In this document: piece after piece, positions 9,029-17,638 of the stretch | How the letters are laid out: each line of letters opens with the position of its first letter | Numbering within the stretch: position 1 is the stretch's first letter | NCBI RefSeq assembly: GCF_013131805.1 | Contig: NZ_JABJRC010000008.1 | Coordinates: 62,001-126,000, forward strand | DNA length: 64,000 nt | Source of the DNA: Kribbella sandramycini | GTDB lineage: Bacteria; Actinomycetota; Actinomycetes; Propionibacteriales; Kribbellaceae | Direction: 5' to 3' | Translations under genes and position numbers: made by a program | Notes under the pieces: generated by a model | Told to the model about the DNA's origin: nothing | The model's database searches: none | The model's input: the letters and a program-made list of their open reading frames with translations, nothing else

Positions 9029-9813
9029 GCCCGCAAGGTACGCCGCCACCACCAGCCCGCGACAACCGCCACTGCGGTCACGGCCACCAGCTCCAACCAG
9101 ACTGCGTCGCCCAGCGGCGGCACCAGCTCCGACGTCAGGTTCCAAGCCGCATGCATGAGGATGGCCGCCGGCACCCCGCCCCGCAGCCGTTCGGTGACGA
9201 ACAGCATCAGAAACGTCAGCGGGAACAGCTCCAGCAGGAACACCAGACCCTGCTGGGTGAACAGTCCATCCTCGTGCTGCCCGGTGCCGGCCAGGAAGTA
9301 CAGCGGCAGATGCCACAGCCACCACGCCGTACCGAGGACGGCGGTTGTCGCGAGCGGACCGTAGTACTGACGCAGCCGCGGCTGCACGTAGCCCCGCCAT
9401 CCGAACTCCTCAGCCACCGGACCAGCCAGGAACGTGTAGACCGCCGCGCCGAGGACCCCTCCGGCCCCAGCGATGACGGAACTCGCATGCCCCGGCAGCT
9501 CGGCCAGATTGCCGATCAGCGCGGTTGCGAGCAGTTGCGCCGCCGCACCGAGTACGACGGCCGCGACGAACCAGACCGGCGTCCAGCTGACACCCTGACG
9601 ACGCTCGCGGTGCCAGAACCACATCACTAGCGCGGCCAGCGACGGCCCGGAGGCAGCGAGCCCGAACACCAGCTGACCGGCCCCCTCGTCGACAGGCACC
9701 CCGAGGAGCTGCATCAGCAGCCACGGGCCCCAGCTCAGCGCCACGCAGATCACGCCGAACTCCGCCAACCGGCGTCTCGTCACCGTCTTGCTCGCCACCG
9801 CGCTCGTCGTCAC
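9025..9813 (-). CDS. CPBP-family intramembrane glutamic protease-like protein
   Basis: A 262-residue membrane protein with about seven hydrophobic helices. It has the Abi/CPBP catalytic motifs: EEFGWRG (paired Glu plus Arg), WHLPLYF and HAAWN. Family members include CAAX prenyl proteases and bacteriocin-immunity proteins. The role in bacteria is usually unknown and the clients cannot be predicted. It starts with GTG at 9813 and is coupled by ATGA overlap to the SDR gene. Confidence 0.85.
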   Translation of the reverse strand: MTTSAVASKTVTRRRLAEFGVICVALSWGPWLLMQLLGVPVDEGAGQLVFGLAASGPSLAALVMWFWHRERRQGVSWTPVWFVAAVVLGAAAQLLATALIGNLAELPGHASSVIAGAGGVLGAAVYTFLAGPVAEEFGWRGYVQPRLRQYYGPLATTAVLGTAWWLWHLPLYFLAGTGQHEDGLFTQQGLVFLLELFPLTFLMLFVTERLRGGVPAAILMHAAWNLTSELVPPLGDAVWLELVAVTAVAVVAGWWWRRTLRA

Positions 9814-9989
9814 CCGCTCAGCCTGCTCGCCACGCTCGGTAGCGACCAGGGCGCTGAACCACCCCCGACAGTGGTCCTAGACCTACCTTCGCCACTCTTT
9901 GTGGTCGCTAGTTCACTATCAGCAAATGAGTGGCCACTCAGTCGTTGGTAACGGAAACTATTTGCGTGCGTAAGACAACTATGTATATG

Positions 9990-10004
9990 CTTGCAGCATG
10001 CAAG
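9990..10004. promoter_or_regulatory. MarR-type operator over the start codon
   Basis: CTTGCA-GCA-TGCAAG is a perfect inverted repeat that overlaps the ATG of the MarR gene at 9998. A TATGTATAT stretch sits just upstream as a possible -10 region. The arrangement suggests autorepression of the MarR-MFS operon. Confidence 0.6.
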
Positions 10005-10582
10005 TAAATGACGCGTACACCCCGCAGACCCCGATCGAGGGCGTCATGCACGCGTTCACCCGGGTCGGCCGCCGGCTGAAGGCCAAGCAGCCCGGCGACA
10101 CGATGGACCACAGCGCCCACATCGCGCTGTTCGTCCTGCGCTGCAGCGGTGCGCTGCGCCTGTCCGAGCTGGCCGCCCGGATGGAGCTGGACGCGTCGAC
10201 CACGAGCCGCCAGGTGCGGGCGCTGGAGCGGCTGGGCATGGTCCGCCGCTCCCCCGACCCCGATGACGGCCGGGCCTTTCGGGTCGAGCTGACCGAGCAG
10301 GGCATCGCCCAGTGGGAGGCGAACGCCCAGCGCCGGGTCGAGCTCCTCACCGCCGCCCTGGACGGCTGGTCCGAAGCGGATATCGAGACTTTCGAGCGGT
10401 TGATGACGCGGTTCGCCGACGCCGTCACCGCCAGCACCGAGGCCCCGCCGCATGCGGCCTGGGCCGATAAGGGCTGGGCCGCCATGCAGGCGGCCCGCCG
10501 ATCCCAAGACTCCGCGCCCGACGCCCGCAGTACGAGCGCCGCCCGCGAGCACATCGAGCAGAAGCTGGAGAGCACCACATGA
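9998..10582 (+). CDS. MarR-family transcriptional regulator
   Basis: A 194-residue winged-helix regulator. The recognition region is LSELAARMELDASTTSRQVR near residues 60-80, and the wing DPDDGRAFRVELT follows at about 95-105. It overlaps the MFS exporter gene by ATGA and so forms a two-gene operon, the usual design in which a MarR repressor controls the pump it is encoded with. A tail of about 45 residues follows the conserved domain. The inducer is unknown, probably a small lipophilic compound. Confidence 0.92.
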   Translation: MQVNDAYTPQTPIEGVMHAFTRVGRRLKAKQPGDTMDHSAHIALFVLRCSGALRLSELAARMELDASTTSRQVRALERLGMVRRSPDPDDGRAFRVELTEQGIAQWEANAQRRVELLTAALDGWSEADIETFERLMTRFADAVTASTEAPPHAAWADKGWAAMQAARRSQDSAPDARSTSAAREHIEQKLESTT

Positions 10583-12177
10583 GCACCACCGAGCCCGCCA
10601 CCGCAGGCGGCGCCGCCCCAGAGACGCAATACCTGTCCCACAAGCAGATCCTCGTCGTTCTCGGCGGCCTGATGGCCGGCATGTTCCTGGCCGCACTCGA
10701 CCAGAGCATCGTCGGCACGGCGCTGCCGCAGATCGTCAGCGAGTTCAACAGCCTCGACAAGCTGTCCTGGGTGGTCACGGCGTACCTGCTGACCTCGACC
10801 GCCTCGACGCCGCTGTGGGGCAAGATCTCCGACCTCTACGGCCGTCGTCCGCTGTTCATCGCGGCGATCGTCACCTTCCTGGCCGGCTCCGTGCTGGCCG
10901 CGCTGTCGCAGAACATCGAGATGCTGATCGGCTTCCGGGCCGTCCAGGGCCTCGGCGCCGGCGGTCTGATGTCGCTGGCCTTCGCCACCATCGGCGATGT
11001 GATCCCGCCGCGCGAGCGCGGTAAGTACATGGGGTACTTCGGCGCCGTGTTCGGTCTGTCGTCGGTCGCCGGCCCGCTGCTCGGCGGTCTGCTCACCGAC
11101 GGTCCCGGCTGGCGCTGGATCTTCTGGATCAACCTGCCGATCGGCCTGGTCGCGCTCGGCGTCGTCGCCGCCGTCCTGCGGCTGCCGCACGTGAAGCGCT
11201 CGCACAAGATCGACTACATCGGCGCATCCGTCGTCACCGCCGCCGTCACCGCGCTGCTGCTCGCCATCTCCTGGAGCGGCCCGGAGAACGGCTGGGGCAA
11301 CGCCACCACGCTCGCGCTGCTGATCGGCTCCGTCGTCCTGGCCGTCGCCTTCGTCCTGGTCGAGCTGCGGGTCGCCGAGCCGATCATCCCGATGGACCTG
11401 TTCAAGGGCCGGATCTTCTCCGGGTACGCCGGGTTCGCGTTCCTGCTCGGCGTCGCGATGTTCGGCGCGCTGATCTTCCTGCCGCTCTACCTGCAGGCCG
11501 TCAAGGACATGTCCCCGACCCGCTCGGGCCTGGCGATGCTGCCGATGATCGTCGGTATCTTCTCCGCCTCGATCCCGAGCGGCCAGCTGATGAGCAAGAC
11601 CGGCCGCTACAAGATCTACCCGATCATCTCCGCGGTCCTGGTCAGCGTCGCGATGCTCCTGCTGTCCACGCTGAGCATGTCCACGCCGTACTGGCACCTG
11701 GGCGTCTACATGTTCATCATGGGCGCCGGCCTCGGCCTCTCGATGCAGATCACCGTCACCGCCGCGCAGAACAGCGTCCCCCGCCAGCACATGGGCACGG
11801 CGACCTCGACGATGACCTTCTTCCGCTCGATGGGCGGCGCGATCGGCACCGCGGTCTTCGGCGCCGTCCTCACCAGCCGCCTGCACGACCACCTGGCCGA
11901 CCTCGTCCCGAACGCCACCCCCGGCCTCCTCGACAAACTCACCCAGGCCGCCAACAGCGTCCCGATGCTGCACGCCCTCCAAGAGCCGATGAAGGGCTGG
12001 GCCCTGCACGGCCTGGTCGACGCCATGGGCGACGTCTTCCTCGTCTCCCTCCCCTTCCTCGCCATCGCCCTGGTCCTGGCCATCATCACCCCCGAACAAC
12101 GCCTGGCCGGCCGCTCCGACACCAAGCCCGACGACGAAGCCTCCCTGGAAGCCTCCGCCGCCGCAGCCATCCACTGA
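10579..12177 (+). CDS. MFS drug exporter, DHA2 (EmrB/QacA) family
   Basis: A 532-residue transporter with about 14 hydrophobic helices. Motif A-like LWGKISDLYGRR follows TM2 and the antiporter motif C-like segment GPLLGGLLTDGPGWRWIFWI lies near residue 165. LDQSIVGTALPQI at the N-terminus (residues about 37-50) is the DHA2 family fingerprint. It is a proton-driven efflux pump in the cytoplasmic membrane, co-translated with the MarR repressor. The substrate range cannot be inferred. Confidence 0.92.
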   Translation: MSTTEPATAGGAAPETQYLSHKQILVVLGGLMAGMFLAALDQSIVGTALPQIVSEFNSLDKLSWVVTAYLLTSTASTPLWGKISDLYGRRPLFIAAIVTFLAGSVLAALSQNIEMLIGFRAVQGLGAGGLMSLAFATIGDVIPPRERGKYMGYFGAVFGLSSVAGPLLGGLLTDGPGWRWIFWINLPIGLVALGVVAAVLRLPHVKRSHKIDYIGASVVTAAVTALLLAISWSGPENGWGNATTLALLIGSVVLAVAFVLVELRVAEPIIPMDLFKGRIFSGYAGFAFLLGVAMFGALIFLPLYLQAVKDMSPTRSGLAMLPMIVGIFSASIPSGQLMSKTGRYKIYPIISAVLVSVAMLLLSTLSMSTPYWHLGVYMFIMGAGLGLSMQITVTAAQNSVPRQHMGTATSTMTFFRSMGGAIGTAVFGAVLTSRLHDHLADLVPNATPGLLDKLTQAANSVPMLHALQEPMKGWALHGLVDAMGDVFLVSLPFLAIALVLAIITPEQRLAGRSDTKPDDEASLEASAAAAIH

Positions 12178-12190
12178 ACCCACCGAACCC

Positions 12191-12235
12191 GGCGACCGGC
12201 CCCGAACCTGCGGCGGCCGGTCGCCGCAGGTTCGG
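12191..12235 (+). terminator. Terminator with a competing alternative stem
   Basis: Bases 12202-12215 and 12222-12235 form a perfect 14-bp stem with a 6-base loop just after the MFS stop. A second perfect 10-bp pairing, 12191-12200 with 12216-12225, is mutually exclusive with it. There is no T-tract. It probably ends the MarR-MFS transcript. Confidence 0.6.
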
Positions 12236-12247
12236 CACACTGTTCCG

Positions 12248-13024
12248 ATGAACCCGCTGCAGACCCGGATGACGTACGTCGGCCTGCGCGCCATCGCGCC
12301 CGCGGGCTTCGTCCTGGCCGGTGGCTACGCGCTCCGCGCCCACGGCTTCGGGGACCGCGACTCCGACGACATCGACCTCTTCACCGACGTCCTCGATCCA
12401 GCCCCGTTCGCGACCGCGGTCAGCGACCTGGTCGCCGCCTGTCCGGCCGATGGTCTGCGCGCGGACGTCGTCCGGCAGGCGCCGACCTTCGCCCGGCTCC
12501 TGGTGACCGCACCCGATGGGGCGACCGGCAAAGCCGACCTCGGCGTCGACCACCGCGGTTTCCCACCGGTCGAGACCGGCCTGGGCCCGGTCCTCGCCGA
12601 ACGCGACGCCGTCGGCAGCAAAGCCGGCGCCCTGTACTCGCGTCTGGAGCCCCGCGATCTGCTCGACCTCCAAGCCATCCGGGCCGGCGGCCGCTACCCC
12701 CGCGAGACCCTCCTCGAACTAGCTGACGCCCGCGAGTCCACTCCCCTCGACCGCCCGACGTTCGCCGGCCAACTGGCAGCCCTCAGCCGCCTGCCCGACA
12801 CCGGTTTCGAGCGGTACGGCGCCGGGCCGGAGCTGATCGCCGTCGCCCGGGAGACCGCACGATCCTGGGCCGCGGACCGGCGTCCTCGAGCTGCCCAAAC
12901 ACCTCGACTGGGGCCCGGACCGTCGCTACGACCTGGACCAGCCGGACGACGCGACCACGCTCTACTCCAAGGTGCTCAGCGAAGCTTCGACCGAAGCCGA
13001 CCTGAGCCAGTGGATCGACCGTGA
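12248..13024 (+). CDS. AbiEii-like nucleotidyltransferase, C-terminus altered by deletion
   Basis: The frame encodes a nucleotidyltransferase of the AbiEii/AbiGii toxin superfamily: LAGGYALRAHG near residue 20 and DSDDIDLFTD near 38 are the GG and DxD active-site motifs. The AbiEii part runs to about SWAADRR (base 12883). The rest is a Pro/Arg-rich tail produced by reading out of frame into a different gene, whose correct frame ends at 13118. A deletion therefore seems to have fused the end of this gene to the middle of the next. AbiEii proteins are toxins of abortive-infection pairs, but many actinobacterial relatives have no proven role. Activity may survive because the catalytic core is present. 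Confidence 0.65.
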   Translation: MNPLQTRMTYVGLRAIAPAGFVLAGGYALRAHGFGDRDSDDIDLFTDVLDPAPFATAVSDLVAACPADGLRADVVRQAPTFARLLVTAPDGATGKADLGVDHRGFPPVETGLGPVLAERDAVGSKAGALYSRLEPRDLLDLQAIRAGGRYPRETLLELADARESTPLDRPTFAGQLAALSRLPDTGFERYGAGPELIAVARETARSWAADRRPRAAQTPRLGPGPSLRPGPAGRRDHALLQGAQRSFDRSRPEPVDRP

Positions 13025-13118
13025 CCTCCTGATCGCCCTGTGGCCGACCCTCCGACTCCCCCGCCGCTGCGCCGAGCTCTGGACCCAAGCCTTCCCCCAG
13101 CTCGGCGCCAAGGGATGA
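12882..13118 (+). pseudogene. 3' fragment of an AbiEii-partner gene
   Basis: In the frame ending at TGA 13116-13118 the sequence reads VLELPKHLDWGPDRRYDLDQ and ends with LWTQAFPQLGAKG, about 78 residues. LP-HLDW followed by YDL and LWP-L-LP is, from memory, a C-terminal pattern of actinobacterial proteins encoded just before AbiEii-like genes. The stop overlaps the ATG of the next nucleotidyltransferase copy (ATGA), the expected coupling for such a pair. The 5' part is missing and abuts the truncated first AbiEii gene. Confidence 0.55.
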
Positions 13119-13699
13119 ACCCGAACCACCAGGAGCCGACCCGGATCGCGCTGTCTGCGCTCCGCGACCGCGGCTTCGCCCTGGCCGTTGGCAACGCGCT
13201 GACAGCGCACGGGATCGGCGCTCGGCCCTCGGACGACGTCGACCTGTTCACCAACCCGGATGAACGAGGACTTCGGCGCCGCCGCGGAGCAGCTGCGAAC
13301 GGCGTTGCAGGAGCAGGGCTACGACACGCGGATCACCCGTCAGCACCCGACCCATGTGCGCCTGGAGATCGGCTGGCCGATGCGCGGGAGGCCGCCCCGA
13401 TGGATCGGCCCACGTTCGTCGAATTGCTGGATTCGGCCCGGCAGATCCCGGATCGCGAGTACGCGAAGTACGGCCTCGGCCCCGAGGAGACGGCAGGCTT
13501 GAAGGATCGAATGACCGGCTGGGCCGACGAACTGCGCACCCGGGCGGAGAATCCGGACATCGACAAGTCCATGGGCCTGGTCCAGGGCGGCCAAGCACTA
13601 CCCAACCAGGAGCGGTTCGGCGCGGCCGGCGGCGGGAGCCACCGGCAGTCGCCGTACCAGGCCCGGACAAGGGCGAGCGCGGAAGCTGAGCGGCGCTAA
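13115..13699 (+). pseudogene. Second AbiEii-like nucleotidyltransferase, decayed
   Basis: It opens at ATG 13115 with LAVGNALTAHGIGARPSDDV and DLFTNPD, matching the first copy. A frameshift near 13260 moves the homologous reading (NEDFGAAAEQLRTALQEQGY) to another frame. After LEIGWP about 60 codons that the first copy has are missing, and the sequence rejoins at LADAREAAPMDRPTF in the original frame, then runs to TAA 13697. The first G of the GG motif is also replaced (VGN rather than GGY). It is almost certainly non-functional. The 3' end overlaps the convergent permease gene. Confidence 0.75.
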
Positions 13700-14907
13700 G
13701 GCGTGGGCTCCGGCTCGGTGGGCTGGGGTTTTCGTCTGGGGAGGGGGCGGCGGGGTGGTTCGGGGTCTACGTCGTTGCCGGCCAGGTGGTTGACGATGGT
13801 GTTGAGGACGGCGGCGGTGGGGACGGCGACCAGGGCGCCGACGATGCCGGCGACGACGACGCCGGTGGCGATGGCGAGGATGACGGCCAGCGGGTGGACG
13901 CTGACGGCGCGGCCGAGGAGGAAGGGCTGGAGGACGTGGGCCTCCAGCTGCTGAACGCCGATGACGACGGCGAGCATGATGATCGCGACGATCGGGCCCT
14001 TGGCGACGAGGGCGACCAGGACGGCGACGATACCGCTGACCAGGGCGCCGACGACCGGGATGAAGGCGCCGACGAAGACCAGGATGCCGATCGCGCTGAC
14101 CAGGGGCAGGCCGAGGATGGCGGCGCCGAGGGAGATGCCGACGGCGTCGACGGCGGCCACGATGATCGTGGCGCGGACGAAGGCGGTCAGCGAGACCCAG
14201 GCCTTGCGGCCGGAGGAATCGGCCTTCTCGCGCGCCTGCCGCGGGAAGAGCCGGACCAGCCAGGCCCAGATCTGATCGCCCTGGTAGAGGAAGAAGAACA
14301 GGCAGAACAGCGCGATGAACAGGCCGGCGAAGACGTGGGTCGCGGTCGTGCCGACCTCGGCGGCCCGCTGGCCGAGCGCGCCCCCGGAGGTGATCGTGTC
14401 CTGGATCTGTTTGAAGAGATTGGTGATGTCGGTGTCGGTCAGGCCGAAGTTCAGCCGGGCCATCTCACGCAGTTGCTGGACACCTTCACCGACCTGGGTC
14501 GACAAGCTCTCGAACTGGCCGGCGATCTGCGTGCCGACGAGTGTGAGCAGGCCCGCCACGAGCACGAGCGTCGCGATCACCGTGATCCCGGCCGCCGGCC
14601 CGCGCGGCACGCGCAGCTTCTGCAAGCCGTTGGTGACCGGCACCAGCAGCGCCGTGAGCAGCACGCCGACGGTCACCGGGACGACGACCTCGGACAGATA
14701 TCGCATGCCGTACGCGATCGCCAGCACGGCGGCCACGATCACCAGGAACCGCCACGACCACGCGCTCGCGATCTGCATCCCCGGCGTCACCCCGGTGTCG
14801 ACGCGCCCCCGGCTCGACGTCACGAGCAAGTGGTCGTCCGGCGGCACCGAATCGGCCGTCTCCTCGACCACGTCGTTGTCCGCGACCGGACTCTTGTCGT
14901 CGCTCAT
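13696..14907 (-). CDS. AI-2E family (PerM/TqsA-like) transporter
   Basis: A 403-residue membrane protein with the AI-2E/UPF0118 arrangement: three N-terminal helices, a long periplasmic-type amphipathic stretch (about 150-210) and a C-terminal bundle containing GAFIPVVGALVSGIVAVL. The ATG at 14907 is preceded by GGGGAGG; the longer upstream frame reads through non-coding sequence. The hydrophilic N-terminus of about 50 residues and the Pro/Arg-rich C-terminus are cytoplasmic. Relatives export autoinducer-2 or move Na+/H+, but most actinobacterial copies are uncharacterised. Confidence 0.85.
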   Translation of the reverse strand: MSDDKSPVADNDVVEETADSVPPDDHLLVTSSRGRVDTGVTPGMQIASAWSWRFLVIVAAVLAIAYGMRYLSEVVVPVTVGVLLTALLVPVTNGLQKLRVPRGPAAGITVIATLVLVAGLLTLVGTQIAGQFESLSTQVGEGVQQLREMARLNFGLTDTDITNLFKQIQDTITSGGALGQRAAEVGTTATHVFAGLFIALFCLFFFLYQGDQIWAWLVRLFPRQAREKADSSGRKAWVSLTAFVRATIIVAAVDAVGISLGAAILGLPLVSAIGILVFVGAFIPVVGALVSGIVAVLVALVAKGPIVAIIMLAVVIGVQQLEAHVLQPFLLGRAVSVHPLAVILAIATGVVVAGIVGALVAVPTAAVLNTIVNHLAGNDVDPEPPRRPLPRRKPQPTEPEPTP

Positions 14908-14938
14908 CCAACCTCCCCAAGAACGTCTGCTCCCGAGC

Positions 14939-16303
14939 CTAGTGCCCGGCTCCGACGGTTCCATGAATGTGCGCGGCCAGCCCCTGTGCCGCGGCCGGAT
15001 TCGCATCGGCGAGCAGACCGACGGCAGCGAGGACGTAGTCCTGATCGACGCAGATCTGCGCGTGCTCGGGGACGAGCCAGCCCTCGGCCTGGGCGTTGGT
15101 CGCGACCGAGCCGAGGATCCGGGCGGCGACGTCCGGGCCGTTGTGCCGCAGGACGCCGCCGGAGCCGACGAGCAGGTCGACCTCGCGCAGATCCTTCCCG
15201 GAGCGCTCGATCACCCGGCCGCCCGGGCCGAACACGATCCGCTGCCGGCCCGCGTGCCGCCGCAGGGCGACCGTGGCCGCCACGCTCGCGAGGGCTTCGT
15301 CGAACTGCGTCTCACGCGCTGAATCGGGGAGGTACGCCGGCTCCTGGTGCCGGCGAGCGGCTGCGACCCGGAGTACGTCGTCGTCCGGCAGCAAGCCGGA
15401 TTCGATGCCGGCGGCAACCACTGGGGCGGCGCTCCAGCGCATCCCCAGATCGCCTTCGACCGTACGGGTGACGGGATGGGTGGCGACCACCTCGCGGCCC
15501 AGGTTGGCGTCCTCGGGATCGAGCTCGATCACCGAGTGGACGTCGGTGGTCGCACCGCCGATGTCGACCACGGCCACATCGCCGTGCAGCCCGGCGAGCA
15601 CCTCGACCCCGCGCAGTACGACATCCGGCGTCGCGGCGCGCACCATCCGCGCGAACGCCGGATCCCGCGACAGACCTTTGCCGCCGATCACGTGCGCGAG
15701 GAACATCTCCCGGATGGCAGCCCGCGCGCCGCCCGGGGCGAACACCCCGATCTCGGGGACGACGTTCGCCGCAAGTACATGCGGGACGTCGCCGAGGATC
15801 GCCGCCACCTCCGGCTGGGCCTCGACGTTGCCCGCGACAACGACCGGCCGCCGCCATTTGTAGGTGGCCAGCGTCCGCGCGGCCTGCAGCAGAACGGCCG
15901 AGTTGCCGCCGTCCGTCCCTCCGACGAGCAGCAGGACGTCGGGCCGGTCCTTCCGCAACTCCTGGAGCGACGACCGGGTCAAGCCGCCGCTGACGACCGC
16001 GACCACCCGGCCGCCACTCGACAGCGCGACCCGCTTGCCCGCCTCGGCCGTCACCAGCTCTTCGTTGCCGACGACACCGATCCGCAGCCCGCCGCCCGCG
16101 CTCGAACAGGCGAGCACCTCGGCGGTCTCGACACCCCGGTCGACCTCGAGCAGAGCGGCCCGGCAAGCCCGCCAGCCGTCCATGACATCGGTTCCGACCG
16201 TCGTCGGGGACTCGGCCCGGGCCACCAACGCGCCCGACGCCGAGTCCACCGCGACCGCCTTGGTAAAGGTCGACCCGAAGTCGACCGCCACCACCAGGCT
16301 CAT
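14939..16303 (-). CDS. MutL/GlmL-like ASKHA-fold protein
   Basis: A 454-residue protein that starts VVAVDFGSTFTKAVAV, the phosphate-1 motif of the actin/HSP70/sugar-kinase fold; a second motif VVDIGGATTDVHSV lies near residue 245. The pattern matches the MutL/GlmL family, named from the gene between the two subunits of clostridial glutamate mutase and thought to act as a reactivating or chaperone ATPase. No mutase gene is in the window. It lies 3 bases downstream of metB on the same strand, so the two are probably one transcript. The functional link to methionine metabolism is unknown. Confidence 0.8.
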   Translation of the reverse strand: MSLVVAVDFGSTFTKAVAVDSASGALVARAESPTTVGTDVMDGWRACRAALLEVDRGVETAEVLACSSAGGGLRIGVVGNEELVTAEAGKRVALSSGGRVVAVVSGGLTRSSLQELRKDRPDVLLLVGGTDGGNSAVLLQAARTLATYKWRRPVVVAGNVEAQPEVAAILGDVPHVLAANVVPEIGVFAPGGARAAIREMFLAHVIGGKGLSRDPAFARMVRAATPDVVLRGVEVLAGLHGDVAVVDIGGATTDVHSVIELDPEDANLGREVVATHPVTRTVEGDLGMRWSAAPVVAAGIESGLLPDDDVLRVAAARRHQEPAYLPDSARETQFDEALASVAATVALRRHAGRQRIVFGPGGRVIERSGKDLREVDLLVGSGGVLRHNGPDVAARILGSVATNAQAEGWLVPEHAQICVDQDYVLAAVGLLADANPAAAQGLAAHIHGTVGAGH

Positions 16304-16306
16304 GGA

Positions 16307-17461
16307 TCAGGACATGGCGCGGTCGAGGTCCTCCAGCAGGTCCTCGACGGTTTCGATGCCGACGCTCAGCCGGATCAGGTCCGCGGGCACCTCGAGCGGC
16401 GTCCCGGCGACCGAGGCGTGGGTCATCTTGCCCGGGTGCTCGATCAGCGACTCGACGCCGCCGAGGGACTCGCCGAGTGTGAAGACCTCGGCCCGGTTGC
16501 AGATGTCGATCGCCTGGGCCTCGCCGCCGCTGACGCGGAACGACACGATGCCGCCGTACCGCTTCATCTGCTTGGCGGCCGTCTCGTGGCCGGGGTGGCC
16601 GTCGACGCCCGGGTAGAGCACCTGGCTGACCGACTTGTGCCGCTGCAGGAACTCGACGACCTTCTCGGCGTTGTCGCTGTGCCGGTCCATCCGGACGCCG
16701 AGCGTCTTGATCCCGCGCAGCACCAGCCAGGAGTCGAACGGCCCGGCGACGGCGCCGATCGCGTTCTGGTGGAAGGCGATCTTCTCGGCCAGGCCGGCGT
16801 CCCGCACGATCAGCGCGCCGCCGACGACGTCGGAGTGGCCGCCCATGTACTTGGTCGTCGAGTGCACGACGACGTCGGCGCCGAGCTCCAGCGGCTGCTG
16901 CAGGTAGGGCGAGGCGAACGTGTTGTCGACGACGAGCAGCGCGCCGGCCGAGTGCGCGACCTGGGCAACGAGCGCGATGTCGGCGACGTTCAGCAGCGGG
17001 TTGGTCGGGGTCTCCAGCCAGACGACCTTCGTCTTGCCGGGGCGGATCGCGGCCCGGATCGCCTCCGGGTCGGTGACCGCGGCCGGCGTCATCTCGACGC
17101 CCCAGGCGCCGAGCACCTTGGAGAACAGCCGGAACGTGCCGCCGTACGCGTCGTCGGGGAAGACCACGTGGTCATCGGGGACGCACAGCGACCGGATCAG
17201 CGTGTCCTCGGCGGCGAGGCCACTGGCGAACGCGAAACCGCGACTGCCCGCCTCGATCGCGGCCAGACACTCCTCGAGCGCCGTCCGGGTCGGGTTCGCC
17301 GAGCGGGAGTACTCGTACCCGTTGCGGAGGCCGCCGACGCCGTCCTGCTTGTAGGTGCTGGTCGCGTAGATCGGCGGGACGACCGAGCCGGTCGTCGGGT
17401 CGGGCTCGTTCCCGGCGTGGATCGCGAGCGTCTCGAAGCCGTAGTGGTGTTCGGTGTTCAC
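16307..17461 (-). CDS. metB: Cystathionine gamma-synthase (Cys/Met metabolism PLP enzyme)
   Basis: A 385-residue PLP enzyme of the gamma-family. YEYSRSANPTR at about 48-58 binds the phosphate of the neighbouring subunit, DNTFASPYLQQP carries the PLP-binding Asp, and STTKYMGGHSDVVGG has the Schiff-base Lys. The C-terminus has SLGGVESLIEHP and RLSVGIE. It makes cystathionine from an activated homoserine and cysteine, or acts as cystathionine gamma-lyase; the two are not separable by eye. Start GTG at 17461; upstream in-frame sequence is not protein-like. A cystathionine beta-synthase gene lies at 41597-42970. Confidence 0.88.
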   Translation of the reverse strand: MNTEHHYGFETLAIHAGNEPDPTTGSVVPPIYATSTYKQDGVGGLRNGYEYSRSANPTRTALEECLAAIEAGSRGFAFASGLAAEDTLIRSLCVPDDHVVFPDDAYGGTFRLFSKVLGAWGVEMTPAAVTDPEAIRAAIRPGKTKVVWLETPTNPLLNVADIALVAQVAHSAGALLVVDNTFASPYLQQPLELGADVVVHSTTKYMGGHSDVVGGALIVRDAGLAEKIAFHQNAIGAVAGPFDSWLVLRGIKTLGVRMDRHSDNAEKVVEFLQRHKSVSQVLYPGVDGHPGHETAAKQMKRYGGIVSFRVSGGEAQAIDICNRAEVFTLGESLGGVESLIEHPGKMTHASVAGTPLEVPADLIRLSVGIETVEDLLEDLDRAMS

Positions 17462-17638
17462 CGGACCAGCGTACGGCCTGGTCTGCCGCCCGCCGAACTC
17501 GCTCCTCGGCGCTGAGACGGTCACCCGAAGTGGTGGGATCCGAGTTGTCCACAGATCCGTCCAACCCCCTGGCGAGCGACCCCCGGGGCCGCCTAGGGTC
17601 GCTGTGGGTAGTGGATGGAGCGCAGGAGGGCGAACGGG

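Noticed and set aside
10579..12177. Long antisense open frame opposite the MFS gene (about 770 codons, Gly/Asp/Glu-rich)
   Set aside because: High-GC antisense shadow of the transporter with no fold-like pattern.
13786..15471. Plus-strand Asp-rich open frame of about 560 codons
   Set aside because: Low-complexity shadow of the AI-2E and MutL-like genes.
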